From IMG/VR virus record IMGVR_UViG_3300043392_000007, positions 1 to 36,960 of that record: a stretch of 36,960 bases of DNA; one strand, given 5' to 3'. The position numbers were made by a program, and so were the translations under genes. The notes beneath the pieces are model-generated. The model made no database searches. It saw only the letters and a program-made list of their open reading frames with translations, and was not told the DNA's origin. Numbering within the stretch: the first letter of the stretch is position 1; each line of letters begins with the position of its first letter. This document shows, piece after piece, positions 13,482 through 21,534 of the stretch. The stretch comes from a virus.

Positions 13482-15422
13482 TTACTCCGTAACAAGCGAG
13501 TTTTGAATTTCAGCGGCCGGAGCAAGCATGTTCACAGCAGCAGGGGTGCGCAAGGCTTTTGATGCAGCTTTGCCGGTTTTCTGGAAAGGGTCTGCCAACT
13601 TCTGACCTTTGGCCTGACGCGCCATTGCTTTTTCAAGTGCAGCAGCGGCCGAGGCAGGGTCCAACATTTCAGCGGCCAACTCGATTGCCAGCTTCTGGTC
13701 CAGTTTGCCCTGCATCCGGCGCAGCAGATCGTTGGCGACCGTGGTCACGTTGTTGATGAAGTTGGGAGCGCGAACGCTACCCATGACCTCGGTGCCCATC
13801 AGGTTCACGTCAGGGCCAGCACCTCGAGCAGCAGCGGCCTGCGCTTCGGTTTGACGAGCACGGGCCAGATCGGCGCGGACATCCTCGACGATCTTGATCT
13901 GCTCGGGGGTCAGCACGTCAGACAGCGCATCGAAGCGCGATTCGCCGGTGGCCCGCTTGATGGTGCCCGGGGCGCTTTCCAGCGCACCAGCGTACCCAGC
14001 GGCCCGCAGGCGGGCGGTTTCCTCGCCCAGTGCAGGCTTGAGTTTGCCTTCAAGGAACTGACCGACTTGCATCTGGTTGATCGGCTTGCTCTGGGCGGCA
14101 AAGGTTTCCCGGGCCGTCTTGTAGGCGGGAGCCTTGTCCTCGACCCAGTTGAGGAACTGCGACCGGGTGCCCTTGATTGCACCAACCTCGGCAGCACCGA
14201 TACCGAACCGCTCGGGGTTCTTGATCAGGTCATCGAAGGCCATCTTCATGGCGTGAAGGCTGCTGCCGGGATATTGGGCCACTTCGCCCGGGATCACAGT
14301 CTGACCCATTGGGCGACCGGCTTCATCAACAATGCTGGACGGCACAACTTGGGCTGGGCGGTTCTGACCGATCTGGAACGGCTGGCCTTTTTCCGCAGCC
14401 AAATCAGCAGCGCGGGCGATCACCTTGTCCATTGAGGGGCGATCCAGCAGCGAGGCAAACGCATCATCTGCGGCCACCATCGCCTTGTCGGAAATGCCGT
14501 AGAGTTGACCGGCCGTCGTCTTGCGGGCAGCTTCTGCGGCCTTGAGTTCGGCAGGGGTCTTGCCGACCTGCTGCACGGCAGCAAGCTGCGCGGCCTTCTG
14601 TGCCTCGGCTCGCTCATAGAACGGGGTCGGGGTGGTCTTGGCGGCAGATGCACCCATTGCCGAGAATCGGGTGGCCCCGGCTGGCGCAGCGGCTTCCGCA
14701 GCCGTGGGTAGACTTCCCGGGACAATCTCGGACGGCTGGCGCAGGGCGTTGAGCACTTCGGGGCCACGACCCTCCACGGCCGTCAGGTACGCTGCCGACT
14801 TGGGGTCGAGAGCGTTGTAGACGGCACCGGCACCCTTTGCCGCCAGCTTGAAAGGGGCTTCGATGATTGGGGCGATGGGGCGCATCGGGTTGATCGCGGT
14901 ACCGGCCTTGGACAGCGCGGCACCAGTCTGCGTGGCACCCAACTTGGTCGCGGCAGCACCGCCGCCACTGAGCAGCGTGGACAGGTCAGCAGCAGCACCC
15001 ACAGGGTCTTCGGCAATTGTGCGCTTGATCCCTTCATAGCTACCGTAGCGGTCAGCGTATTGCCCACCCACAGCCCGCGCCATTGCAATCGACTGTTTGA
15101 CCTTTTCGGGGTCATGGGCAACACTGATCAGCCAGTCCTGCGCCTTCTGTGGCATGGCTGCATAAGCAGCGCCACCGAGTAATTGAAAAGTGTTTTTGAA
15201 AGTCTCAATCGGGCTGGTCACAGCTTGCAAAACACCACCGACGAAGCGCCCTGCACTCTCAGGCACGTTCTTGACGGCCTCCACGGGCACTTCGGCCAGC
15301 GAATAGCTGCGGCGCGGCCCGGGGATGCCACCAGTGGAAGCAGCAGGAGCAAACTGCTCAAACGGATTGGCAACAGGTGCCTGCGGTTGAGCGGCAAACT
15401 GGGCAAACGGGTTTTCTGCCAT
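13482..15422 (-). CDS. Ejection protein, gp16-like position, 646 aa
   Basis: A 646-residue, Ala/Lys-rich, mainly helical virion protein. The N-terminus carries a duplicated NPFAQFA / NPFEQFA segment, a common start of internal virion proteins of phages. A hydrophobic Gly/Ala segment follows (FVGGVLQAV; LLGGAAYAAM), then long helical regions (AEAQKAAQLAAVQQVGK; RADLARARQTEAQAAAARG). It is third in the order gp7-gp20-gp16, immediately upstream of lysis, which matches the P22 ejection proteins that leave the capsid and help DNA cross the envelope. No lytic transglycosylase or peptidase motif is seen. The assignment is by position and character, not by strong sequence likeness. Confidence 0.65.
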   Translation of the reverse strand: MAENPFAQFAAQPQAPVANPFEQFAPAASTGGIPGPRRSYSLAEVPVEAVKNVPESAGRFVGGVLQAVTSPIETFKNTFQLLGGAAYAAMPQKAQDWLISVAHDPEKVKQSIAMARAVGGQYADRYGSYEGIKRTIAEDPVGAAADLSTLLSGGGAAATKLGATQTGAALSKAGTAINPMRPIAPIIEAPFKLAAKGAGAVYNALDPKSAAYLTAVEGRGPEVLNALRQPSEIVPGSLPTAAEAAAPAGATRFSAMGASAAKTTPTPFYERAEAQKAAQLAAVQQVGKTPAELKAAEAARKTTAGQLYGISDKAMVAADDAFASLLDRPSMDKVIARAADLAAEKGQPFQIGQNRPAQVVPSSIVDEAGRPMGQTVIPGEVAQYPGSSLHAMKMAFDDLIKNPERFGIGAAEVGAIKGTRSQFLNWVEDKAPAYKTARETFAAQSKPINQMQVGQFLEGKLKPALGEETARLRAAGYAGALESAPGTIKRATGESRFDALSDVLTPEQIKIVEDVRADLARARQTEAQAAAARGAGPDVNLMGTEVMGSVRAPNFINNVTTVANDLLRRMQGKLDQKLAIELAAEMLDPASAAAALEKAMARQAKGQKLADPFQKTGKAASKALRTPAAVNMLAPAAEIQNSLVTE

Positions 15423-16757
15423 TTACTTCCCCTTGAGGGCTTTGGCTGCTGCACCAGCACCAAACACTGCGTCGAACTGCTCGGCAGTACCTTGACCAGC
15501 CCGCAGCGCCTGAATCGCGGCAGCGGGGATGTTGGCCGTGCTTGCACCAGCACCGGGTTGGCGCTTGGGCACCACGATAGGTTCGGTGGTGATGCCGGTA
15601 CCTTCGAGGGCAGCGGCCGGGATTTGCTTGACGCGAGAGTTCCACGACTCGGCGCTCTTTTCAGCCGCGAGGCGCGACAGACGGGCCAGTTCAGACAGCG
15701 ACTTTGCGTCGTAGCTGAGTTGACCAGCTTTGGCCTTTTCCAAGAAATCTCGGTCGGCGTTGGTGAAGCCTTGACCCGCGCCGAGGTTGGACGACTTGAT
15801 TGCACCCAGCGTTGTTTCGGCCAGCGAGGACACCAACACTTCGGTGTTTTTGATCTTCTCCGAGTCGGTACCACCGGCCAGATTGAGCGCCTTGGCAAGC
15901 TGCAACCGGGCGTTGGCACCGGTGCCAGTGATGACCTTGCCGGTGGAAATCAAGTCCATGACCCGATCAGCCGTGGCTGCGGCTTCCGGTGCCTTCTCGG
16001 CAGCGACCAGCTTGGCGGCATCCTGATCGGCGATCAGGCCACCAAAACGCTCACCGTACTTCTTCTCGGTGCTCACATTGACGTTGGTGGCACCGGCCTT
16101 GGCGATGCGAGACTTTTGAGCCTCGACATCAGCAGGCAACGGCACATTGGGCGTAAACGTACCTTGCGAAATTGGAGCGCCTGTAATTCGACTGTACCCT
16201 TGCCGAGCAACGCCGCCGCCAAGATTCATAGTTTCAAATTGAGGCAACAATTTATCAGCTTGCACAGCAACACCTGCGGCCCATTGGCGAATGGCGTCCG
16301 GGTTGCCACCAAGCTGCTGAATTTGAGCCAAATCGTCGTTCATGTCGATGCCAAACCGTTGACCGAACGACGACAGAATCTGCGCTGCCTTTTCAGGGTT
16401 AGCCATTACCTGCTGCGCCGCCGTTTTGGTCAACTCGACAGTATCTTTGTGCATCTTCAGTTGATCCGCACGTTGCTTGGTCATCTGAGCGCCAACCGCC
16501 AGACCTTGCTTGCCCAGCCCGCGCTGAAACAACTCGGTCTGCAATCGAGCCATGTCGTTACCAGCGGCCTTGTACGCAGCTTCCTCCTCGCCAGCCATGC
16601 GTTGCTCACGCAGCGCGTTTTGCAATTGCAAGTCAGCAAGCTGACGTTGTTGCTCCTGCGCCGCCATCTGGTTGCGCAGTTGCTGGCCTTGCATGTATCC
16701 TTGAAAGACGCCTTGCGGACCTTGAGAAGCCAATGCGTTGAAATTAAGTTCTGGCAT
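15423..16757 (-). CDS. Ejection protein, gp20-like position, 444 aa
   Basis: A 444-residue Gln/Ala-rich helical protein. The first 80 residues are dominated by Gln-rich coiled coil (MQGQQLRNQMAAQEQQRQL). The middle contains SAEKSAESW-type helices and the segment SSNLGAGQGFTNADRDFLEKA, which I have seen in phage DNA-ejection/internal virion proteins. The C-terminus is Ala/Gly-rich. A good ribosome-binding site (AAGGA) precedes it. Together with its two neighbours it should form the set of internal proteins injected with the DNA. Confidence 0.65.
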   Translation of the reverse strand: MPELNFNALASQGPQGVFQGYMQGQQLRNQMAAQEQQRQLADLQLQNALREQRMAGEEEAAYKAAGNDMARLQTELFQRGLGKQGLAVGAQMTKQRADQLKMHKDTVELTKTAAQQVMANPEKAAQILSSFGQRFGIDMNDDLAQIQQLGGNPDAIRQWAAGVAVQADKLLPQFETMNLGGGVARQGYSRITGAPISQGTFTPNVPLPADVEAQKSRIAKAGATNVNVSTEKKYGERFGGLIADQDAAKLVAAEKAPEAAATADRVMDLISTGKVITGTGANARLQLAKALNLAGGTDSEKIKNTEVLVSSLAETTLGAIKSSNLGAGQGFTNADRDFLEKAKAGQLSYDAKSLSELARLSRLAAEKSAESWNSRVKQIPAAALEGTGITTEPIVVPKRQPGAGASTANIPAAAIQALRAGQGTAEQFDAVFGAGAAAKALKGK

Positions 16758-16766
16758 GGTCGTTCC

Positions 16767-17552
16767 TTATCCTTGACCCAAGTCCATACCCCAGCTACTC
16801 CCACCGGGCACGTTTGTGTTACCAAGATTGCTATACCAGTTGCTCAACGCATTTCCGGCGCTAGACCATTGACCCGGCGTTACTTGACCCAAAGCGCTTC
16901 CAATATTGCCGTACATGGATTGACGAGCGTTTGCTGCGGCAATTCCAGCATTTCCTGCGGTGTACGCTTGGTTCAAAAGAGCGTTACCGACATTTTGACC
17001 ATAACTTGTACCCGCCGAGCCAAGCGTGTTCGCAGTCGTTTGACCAATCCCTGCGAGGGACTGCAACGGTTGAATACGTGCGGCGCGCTCGGTTTGATAC
17101 CGATTGAAAGCATTCTGGTACTCCTGAGAGCCAAGGTCTTGACCAAATCGTTGGATGCCTTTGAGCGTAGCACCCGAGAGCAGGCCACCACGGGCCGCAG
17201 CCGACCGCTCCAGTGCCTTCATGCCCTCGGACATGCGGAACCCGTAACCCGGATCGGCTTGAAATTGATTCATGCCGAAGGTCTGATAATCGCTCAACGG
17301 AATCAATTTGTTGAGCGCCTGTTCGCCTGCTTTGAGCCACGGTTGTTGACGGGCAACACCTTCCTCATACATTCGGCGCTGAAGGTCGATAGCCGCTTGC
17401 GAAGCGGCACCGGTTTGAGCAGCGGCTGCTTTTGCGGCATCTGCTGTTTCGTTACCTTCGACCAATCCACCAAGCGCACCACCAATGGCACCTCCGACGG
17501 GGCCACCGAAAAGGCTACCACCGATAGTACCCAATGTGCTGAGAAGTCCCAT
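16767..17552 (-). CDS. DNA transfer/ejection protein, P22 gp7-like
   Basis: A 261-residue protein with a Gly-rich hydrophobic N-terminus (GTIGGSLFGGPVGGAIGGALGG), as in P22 gp7 and related DNA-transfer proteins. It is followed by helices with GQN/GNAL-type repeats (IGQTTANTLGSAGTSYGQN). The central FRMSEGMKALERSAAARGGLLSGATLKGIQ stretch recurs in phage ejection proteins. A strong AAGGAG site precedes the ATG. By analogy with P22 it is packaged in the head and released first into the host envelope. Confidence 0.72.
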   Translation of the reverse strand: MGLLSTLGTIGGSLFGGPVGGAIGGALGGLVEGNETADAAKAAAAQTGAASQAAIDLQRRMYEEGVARQQPWLKAGEQALNKLIPLSDYQTFGMNQFQADPGYGFRMSEGMKALERSAAARGGLLSGATLKGIQRFGQDLGSQEYQNAFNRYQTERAARIQPLQSLAGIGQTTANTLGSAGTSYGQNVGNALLNQAYTAGNAGIAAANARQSMYGNIGSALGQVTPGQWSSAGNALSNWYSNLGNTNVPGGSSWGMDLGQG

Positions 17553-17562
17553 GTTGCGCTCC

Positions 17563-17901
17563 TTATTGCGTCACTTCGCGTCCGCTGACGCGCATGTTGA
17601 TGGCGCTGGCGGTTCCTGCGATTGTACTGATGAAGTCGCCATTCCCCAAGACCTGACCCACCAGTTCCGGGAACGTGTAGACCTCGGACGGCTGAAGCGT
17701 CTTGGTCTTGGTGATCAAGTTGGCGTTGCCAGCGGAGCCAGCGGTGGTCACCAAGTTGACCGAGATTGTCGCAGCCGTGGCGCTGTAATTGGTCGCCGTG
17801 AACTTGTCGATGATGGTGGTCACGTTTGTGGCCGTGTACTGGGTTGTCTGGGCGTTCTCGACAGTTTTTGCCGGGACCAGAACTTTGACGGTGACTGTCA
17901 T
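17563..17901 (-). CDS. Small beta-rich virion protein, 112 aa
   Basis: A 112-residue protein composed mainly of beta strands rich in Thr, Ala and Val (MTVTVKVLVPAKTVENAQTTQYTATN; ATISVNLVTTAGSAGN). It has an immunoglobulin-like look and no cysteines. Such small proteins occur among tail/decoration genes of podoviruses. It takes the place of P22 gene 14 in the order but shows no recognisable likeness to it. AAGGAG lies before the ATG. Confidence 0.62.
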   Translation of the reverse strand: MTVTVKVLVPAKTVENAQTTQYTATNVTTIIDKFTATNYSATAATISVNLVTTAGSAGNANLITKTKTLQPSEVYTFPELVGQVLGNGDFISTIAGTASAINMRVSGREVTQ

Positions 17902-17911
17902 GTTGAACTCC

Positions 17912-18631
17912 TTATTCCAGTTCCAACGAATTGTTGGAATCGTATTGCGTCATTATCCAATTTGTGCCATCGGAAACCAAGGTGGCATTTGCACCGGCCA
18001 CGGCTTGCAATATGGCGGTCGTCGCAGACCCGCCAGCCAGCGGCACCACGTTACTCGAAGCTGACACAAGGGTCTGGGCTTGGTAATTCTGAAAATGCAA
18101 GACCCGACCTGTGTAGCTGCTGGCGCTGGGCAACGTCGCGGTGCAGGTCGAACCGGATTTGTTGTTGATCAACCAAGTCTCATTGTCGGCGACTGTGAAG
18201 TCGGCCGTCTTGGTTGCCGGGGCTGAACTCAGGCCAGCAATCGCAGCAGTGACCACACCAACATCGAATTGTGGGGCGACCTGTAATGCTTGGATTTCTT
18301 TTTGCAACTCGGCAATCTGCGCCAGCAGATCATTTTGCGACGGGGCCGATTGCAGCCCCAGTACCTCTTTTTGCAACTCAGCGATCTGCGCCAGCAGACC
18401 ATCCTGCGAGGGTGCAAGGTTCTCGCTGGCCTTGTTGACGATGTGGTTGATCTCGTCAACCGTCAGCGTCGGCGGGCCTTTTTGCACATCGTCAAGCGAA
18501 ATGCTGCTGCCACCTTGTGACTGAAACAAGGACAAAAAGAACAGGTACCACTCACGCGAGACTGTGTTAGAGCGCGGGTCGATAAACGCGACCCGTGGCG
18601 GCGTGATGGGTACGTTGATCGGATTAGGCAT
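17912..18631 (-). CDS. Trimeric coiled-coil needle/fibre-like tail protein, 239 aa
   Basis: A 239-residue protein in three parts. The N-terminal anchor (VPITPPRVAFIDPRSNTVSREWYLFFLSLF) resembles the start of many podoviral tail proteins. A coiled-coil stalk contains two 23-residue repeats (APSQDGLLAQIAELQKEVLG and APSQNDLLAQIAELQKEIQA), also visible as a 69-bp DNA repeat. The C-terminal part is a beta-rich tip (TVADNETWLINNKSGSTCTATLP...). It follows the gp10-like gene, where P22 encodes the gp26 tail needle, so it may plug the portal; a receptor-contacting fibre is the alternative. Confidence 0.62.
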   Translation of the reverse strand: MPNPINVPITPPRVAFIDPRSNTVSREWYLFFLSLFQSQGGSSISLDDVQKGPPTLTVDEINHIVNKASENLAPSQDGLLAQIAELQKEVLGLQSAPSQNDLLAQIAELQKEIQALQVAPQFDVGVVTAAIAGLSSAPATKTADFTVADNETWLINNKSGSTCTATLPSASSYTGRVLHFQNYQAQTLVSASSNVVPLAGGSATTAILQAVAGANATLVSDGTNWIMTQYDSNNSLELE

Positions 18632-20057
18632 TCGTTGGACTCACGAGCAGTTCCGCACCCACGATGGCGATCTTCACGGGGTCAGTGCCCGAAAGTTCAT
18701 ATACCCGGTCGCGCAGCTTCATGGTCATACCCAAGCGACGCCAGATGGCGCGGCGATAGTACTCACCAATCTTGCCGATGCTGACCCAGTGCTCATTGGA
18801 CCATGTGTGCCCACCATCGTCGGACCAGCGCAGCATGACTTGCGGGTCGCTGCCTTGACCAAGGTTCAATCCCACACCGGTTTCGCAGTCAAGCTGGAGG
18901 CTATGTTGCGCGGTGCGCTTGAGGTTGTTTTGACCAGTGGGCAGCGCCCGCCACGACCGCAACCATTTTTGGATGCTGCCGTTGTCCGAGTAATCATCAA
19001 GGTCAAACGAGTAGACGTTGGCGTTTTGGTAGTCGCCCACCAGCACTTCACCTTGGAAAAAGGCTTGACAGTTGCTGCGGTGACGGGTGAAGTCGCCATT
19101 GTCGAACCCGGCCCGCTCATGCCACGCTTGGGTTGCCACGTCGTACACCCAAGTGCGGTCGGCATTTGGGAAAATGAGTACGTAGAAGCTGTGACCGTCC
19201 TGTTGGTACGTGTACCCGATGGCGTCCGACATGTTCTCGTATTGCTGAATCTGCCACTCGACAGCATGGGTCGAAATGCGCTGGCCGGTGTAGCCGTTGG
19301 CCCGGTAGACAATGCCCTGACCCCGGGCATCCTTACCCAACCAAAACAGACCGTTGTCCATCTTGGCAACTGAATATGCGGCAGCGCATCCCAGTTCGTT
19401 GTACGCGCCTTGGATGCGCGACAGGGGGAAATCAGCGTTGCCGCTGTTGTACCAAACCTCGACCGAGTTGGTGCCGAACACCCAGATTTCCCGGTGGTCT
19501 GCGATGATACCGACCACGCCGTCGGGCGACCCTTCGGCGCTGGCAAAATCCAGCGGGTCCACGCTCAAGCCGTCCAGCAAGCTGGTCACCCAGATTTTCT
19601 GGCTGTTCGGTTCGTTGAACACGAAGTAACCATCGAGGTAGGCCACCGTAACAGCGCCGGGAAAGTCACTGTCCGTGATCTGAGCAAACGCACTCGTCGA
19701 GGCGTTGTAGATGAAGCTGGGGCCGTTGCAGGCCACGAACAACTGGGTGCCGTTGTCGGCCATGCTTACTGGACCGCTGGTGCCCGCCACGGTGCCCAGT
19801 TCGGTCACAGCATAGGTGGAGTCCACCTTGTACAGCTTGTTGCGGCTGACCACGTACAGATTGCCGTTGAACTCCCACATGCCACGGATCGGCCCAAGGC
19901 CCACCGACACCTTTAGCTTGAGGCCGGGTGCGCGGTTTAGGAACGCAGGCTCTTTGCCCCCCTCGGGAATGATCTCGGGGAACAAGTTGATCATGCGATT
20001 GTCCGCAGCATTGACACTGCGGGCAACGTAAGCGGAGCCAAGGATCGGAGTCTTCAT
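18624..20057 (-). CDS. P22 gp10-like packaged-DNA stabilisation / tail hub protein
   Basis: A 477-residue protein of the P22 gp10 type, the hexameric hub that closes the portal after packaging and links it to needle and spikes. The opening MKTPILGSAYVARSVNAADN with NLFPE is diagnostic for this family. The rest is a repeated beta structure with a propeller-like look (GNLYVVSRNKLYKVD; LFWLGKDARGQGIVYR). Its length equals that of P22 gp10 to within a few residues. It begins in the stop of the gp4-like gene (TGATG) and overlaps the next gene by 8 bp. Confidence 0.85.
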   Translation of the reverse strand: MKTPILGSAYVARSVNAADNRMINLFPEIIPEGGKEPAFLNRAPGLKLKVSVGLGPIRGMWEFNGNLYVVSRNKLYKVDSTYAVTELGTVAGTSGPVSMADNGTQLFVACNGPSFIYNASTSAFAQITDSDFPGAVTVAYLDGYFVFNEPNSQKIWVTSLLDGLSVDPLDFASAEGSPDGVVGIIADHREIWVFGTNSVEVWYNSGNADFPLSRIQGAYNELGCAAAYSVAKMDNGLFWLGKDARGQGIVYRANGYTGQRISTHAVEWQIQQYENMSDAIGYTYQQDGHSFYVLIFPNADRTWVYDVATQAWHERAGFDNGDFTRHRSNCQAFFQGEVLVGDYQNANVYSFDLDDYSDNGSIQKWLRSWRALPTGQNNLKRTAQHSLQLDCETGVGLNLGQGSDPQVMLRWSDDGGHTWSNEHWVSIGKIGEYYRRAIWRRLGMTMKLRDRVYELSGTDPVKIAIVGAELLVSPTNA

Positions 20058-20767
20058 CAGAAGTTACCGGCGTAAATGTTGTACCGCTGACGGTTTGCCA
20101 CGATGCCGTAGGGCATGGACATGATGTCGTTCGGGTTGTTGATGCGCTTCAAGTTGCGCTTGCTGGTCATGGCGATGCGCTGGACCTGTGGTGATGGCTC
20201 GACACCAAACTCAGGGGCGATCTCCATCGCCAAGTTGTAGGTGAAGGCCCGCATGTAACCCGGTGGGAAGTGCAACTCGGTCGCCAGTGTGGCAGGCTGA
20301 GACAGTTCCTGCACCGAGATGAAGTGCCACTCCAAGGTCTGCGTAGGCCGAGGGTAGACGTACATTTCCACGTTGGGGTATGTCTCGTTGACAAAGATCA
20401 CCTGCGGGAACGTGGAAGTGGCCGTCTTGACAGCGATGCCGTCGTACTGGTCTTGGTTGATGAACTTGATGCCATACGACACGCCGCTGGGGGCAATGTA
20501 GTAGGTGGCAGTGTCCAGCAGCACGGGGCGGTTGCCCACGAAATCGCCAGTGGGGCCGAGGGTGCGCTTGATTTCGCCCGAAGGCCAGTTGAAGATTTGG
20601 TCTTGGGTGCAGAACACAGACAGCCGCTCGGTGTTCCACGAATCGACCATCTGGTCAAACGCAAGAAGGGCGTCTTGACTGGTCGCCGCTGACGGAGTTT
20701 CACCCTCGGCCAATACGCCAAGCAGGCGCAGTGCCCGGTTAATTTGATCGCCAGCGGTCGTTGCCAT
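20057..20767 (-). CDS. P22 gp4-like head-tail adaptor
   Basis: A 236-residue protein. The N-terminal helices (AGDQINRALRLLGVLAEGE ... ALLAFDQMVDSWNTERL) and the later helix (YNLAMEIAPEFGV) resemble P22 gp4, the tail accessory factor that binds the portal first after DNA packaging. It is longer than gp4 (about 166 residues) because of a beta-rich insertion around residues 60-145. It lies directly upstream of gp10, as in P22. It should extend the portal channel and receive the gp10-like hub. Confidence 0.75.
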   Translation of the reverse strand: MATTAGDQINRALRLLGVLAEGETPSAATSQDALLAFDQMVDSWNTERLSVFCTQDQIFNWPSGEIKRTLGPTGDFVGNRPVLLDTATYYIAPSGVSYGIKFINQDQYDGIAVKTATSTFPQVIFVNETYPNVEMYVYPRPTQTLEWHFISVQELSQPATLATELHFPPGYMRAFTYNLAMEIAPEFGVEPSPQVQRIAMTSKRNLKRINNPNDIMSMPYGIVANRQRYNIYAGNF

Positions 20768-20768
20768 T

Positions 20769-21014
20769 TCAGCTTCCTTCGGATTCGTCGCTTGCCGAAG
20801 TCAAAAAGGAAGGGACTTCGTTGGGCTGTTCGATGGGTTGTTCGGTCACTTTGCGGGACAGCTTGTTGCGCACAGGCTTGTCTGCTTTCAGTGCCACCTC
20901 GGCGGGCGTGTCAGGATTGTACTCCGTCCAGCCGTTTTTGACATCTTGTTCCATCTCCAGTTCGTTGATGGCAACTTTGGCACCGTGGATTGGGTGTACG
21001 AGTACGACGTTCAT
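20769..21014 (-). CDS. Small virion-region protein, 81 aa
   Basis: An 81-residue protein beginning MNVVLVHPIHGAKVAINELE, with a GWTEYNP segment and a charged, disordered C-terminus. Similar short proteins lie between coat and head-completion genes in other podoviruses; the role is unknown. The start at 21014 is supported by GGAG seven bases upstream; an ATG 12 bases earlier contains that Shine-Dalgarno sequence and is unlikely to be the start. Confidence 0.66.
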   Translation of the reverse strand: MNVVLVHPIHGAKVAINELEMEQDVKNGWTEYNPDTPAEVALKADKPVRNKLSRKVTEQPIEQPNEVPSFLTSASDESEGS

Positions 21015-21029
21015 GTGATTCTCCATATG

Positions 21030-21053
21030 GAAACGGGGCCGAAGCCCCGTTTC
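21030..21053 (-). terminator. Hairpin with UUCG loop after the 135-aa gene
   Basis: On the minus strand, a 10-bp perfect stem (GAAACGGGGC/GCCCCGTTTC) closes a C(UUCG)G loop, an exceptionally stable tetraloop. Only a short T-run is present (GTTTCC), so termination would be partial. It sits in the 54-bp gap downstream of the 135-aa gene. Confidence 0.65.
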
Positions 21054-21068
21054 ACGAGTTGCCTGAAA

Positions 21069-21476
21069 TTAGGCGACTTTGTACACAGTCCAAGCTGCAT
21101 CACCTGTCTTGCGGAACAGGAATGCGGCGCTGGAAGTGACGGCCACGGCCACAGCAGCGTTGCCGCCGTCAGTGATGCCGGTGCCCATCGACAGCGTGAC
21201 AGTGCCCGAAGACGTGCCAGTGTTGACGATGTTCAGCAGGAACGTGCTGCCGACTTTGGCGCTGGTCACAACTGCGTCGATAGCAGAAGCGGTAGGCAGC
21301 GTGTAGGTGGCAGCAGAAGTGCTGGGGTTGGCGACCAACAGATTGCCAGTGATCTGAGCAGCAGTCAGAGTGGCAGTGGAGGTAGCGGTTTGAGGAGCGG
21401 CAGAGTAGCCGATGGTGATTTCGTTCAGGTTACCGTCGCCGAGTTGGTAACCGCCTGCACCGTTAGGGAGAGCCAT
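21069..21476 (-). CDS. Probable head decoration/structural protein, 135 aa
   Basis: A 135-residue, beta-rich, Ala/Thr/Ser-rich protein starting MALPNGAGGYQLGDGNLNE, directly downstream of the coat gene. The composition (few charged residues, TATLTAAQ, SSGTVTLSMGTG) and size suit a capsid decoration or small structural protein; I cannot name a family. AAAGGA precedes the ATG. It is bracketed by two UUCG hairpins, which suggests that its dose is set separately from that of coat and the tail genes. Confidence 0.65.
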   Translation of the reverse strand: MALPNGAGGYQLGDGNLNEITIGYSAAPQTATSTATLTAAQITGNLLVANPSTSAATYTLPTASAIDAVVTSAKVGSTFLLNIVNTGTSSGTVTLSMGTGITDGGNAAVAVAVTSSAAFLFRKTGDAAWTVYKVA

Positions 21477-21502
21477 GATAGTTTCCTTTGAAAATAAGTT
21501 TC

Positions 21503-21526
21503 AGAAAAGAGGGGCCGAAGCCCCTC
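21503..21526 (-). terminator. UUCG-loop terminator directly after the coat gene
   Basis: On the minus strand, a 7-bp stem GAGGGGC/GCCCCTC with a UUCG loop is followed by TTTTCT, a proper intrinsic terminator form. It lies just after the coat stop at 21535 and before the 135-aa gene. Partial read-through must supply the leftward tail genes unless they have other promoters. Confidence 0.75.
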
Positions 21527-21534
21527 GGTTCAGA

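Noticed and set aside
15183-17588. An open frame of 801 codons on the + strand, opposite the ejection genes
   Set aside because: It mirrors three genes with good ribosome-binding sites and P22-like order. Its product is rich in Arg, Ser, Leu and His with no recognisable domain, as expected for an antisense shadow of Ala/Gln-rich coding DNA.
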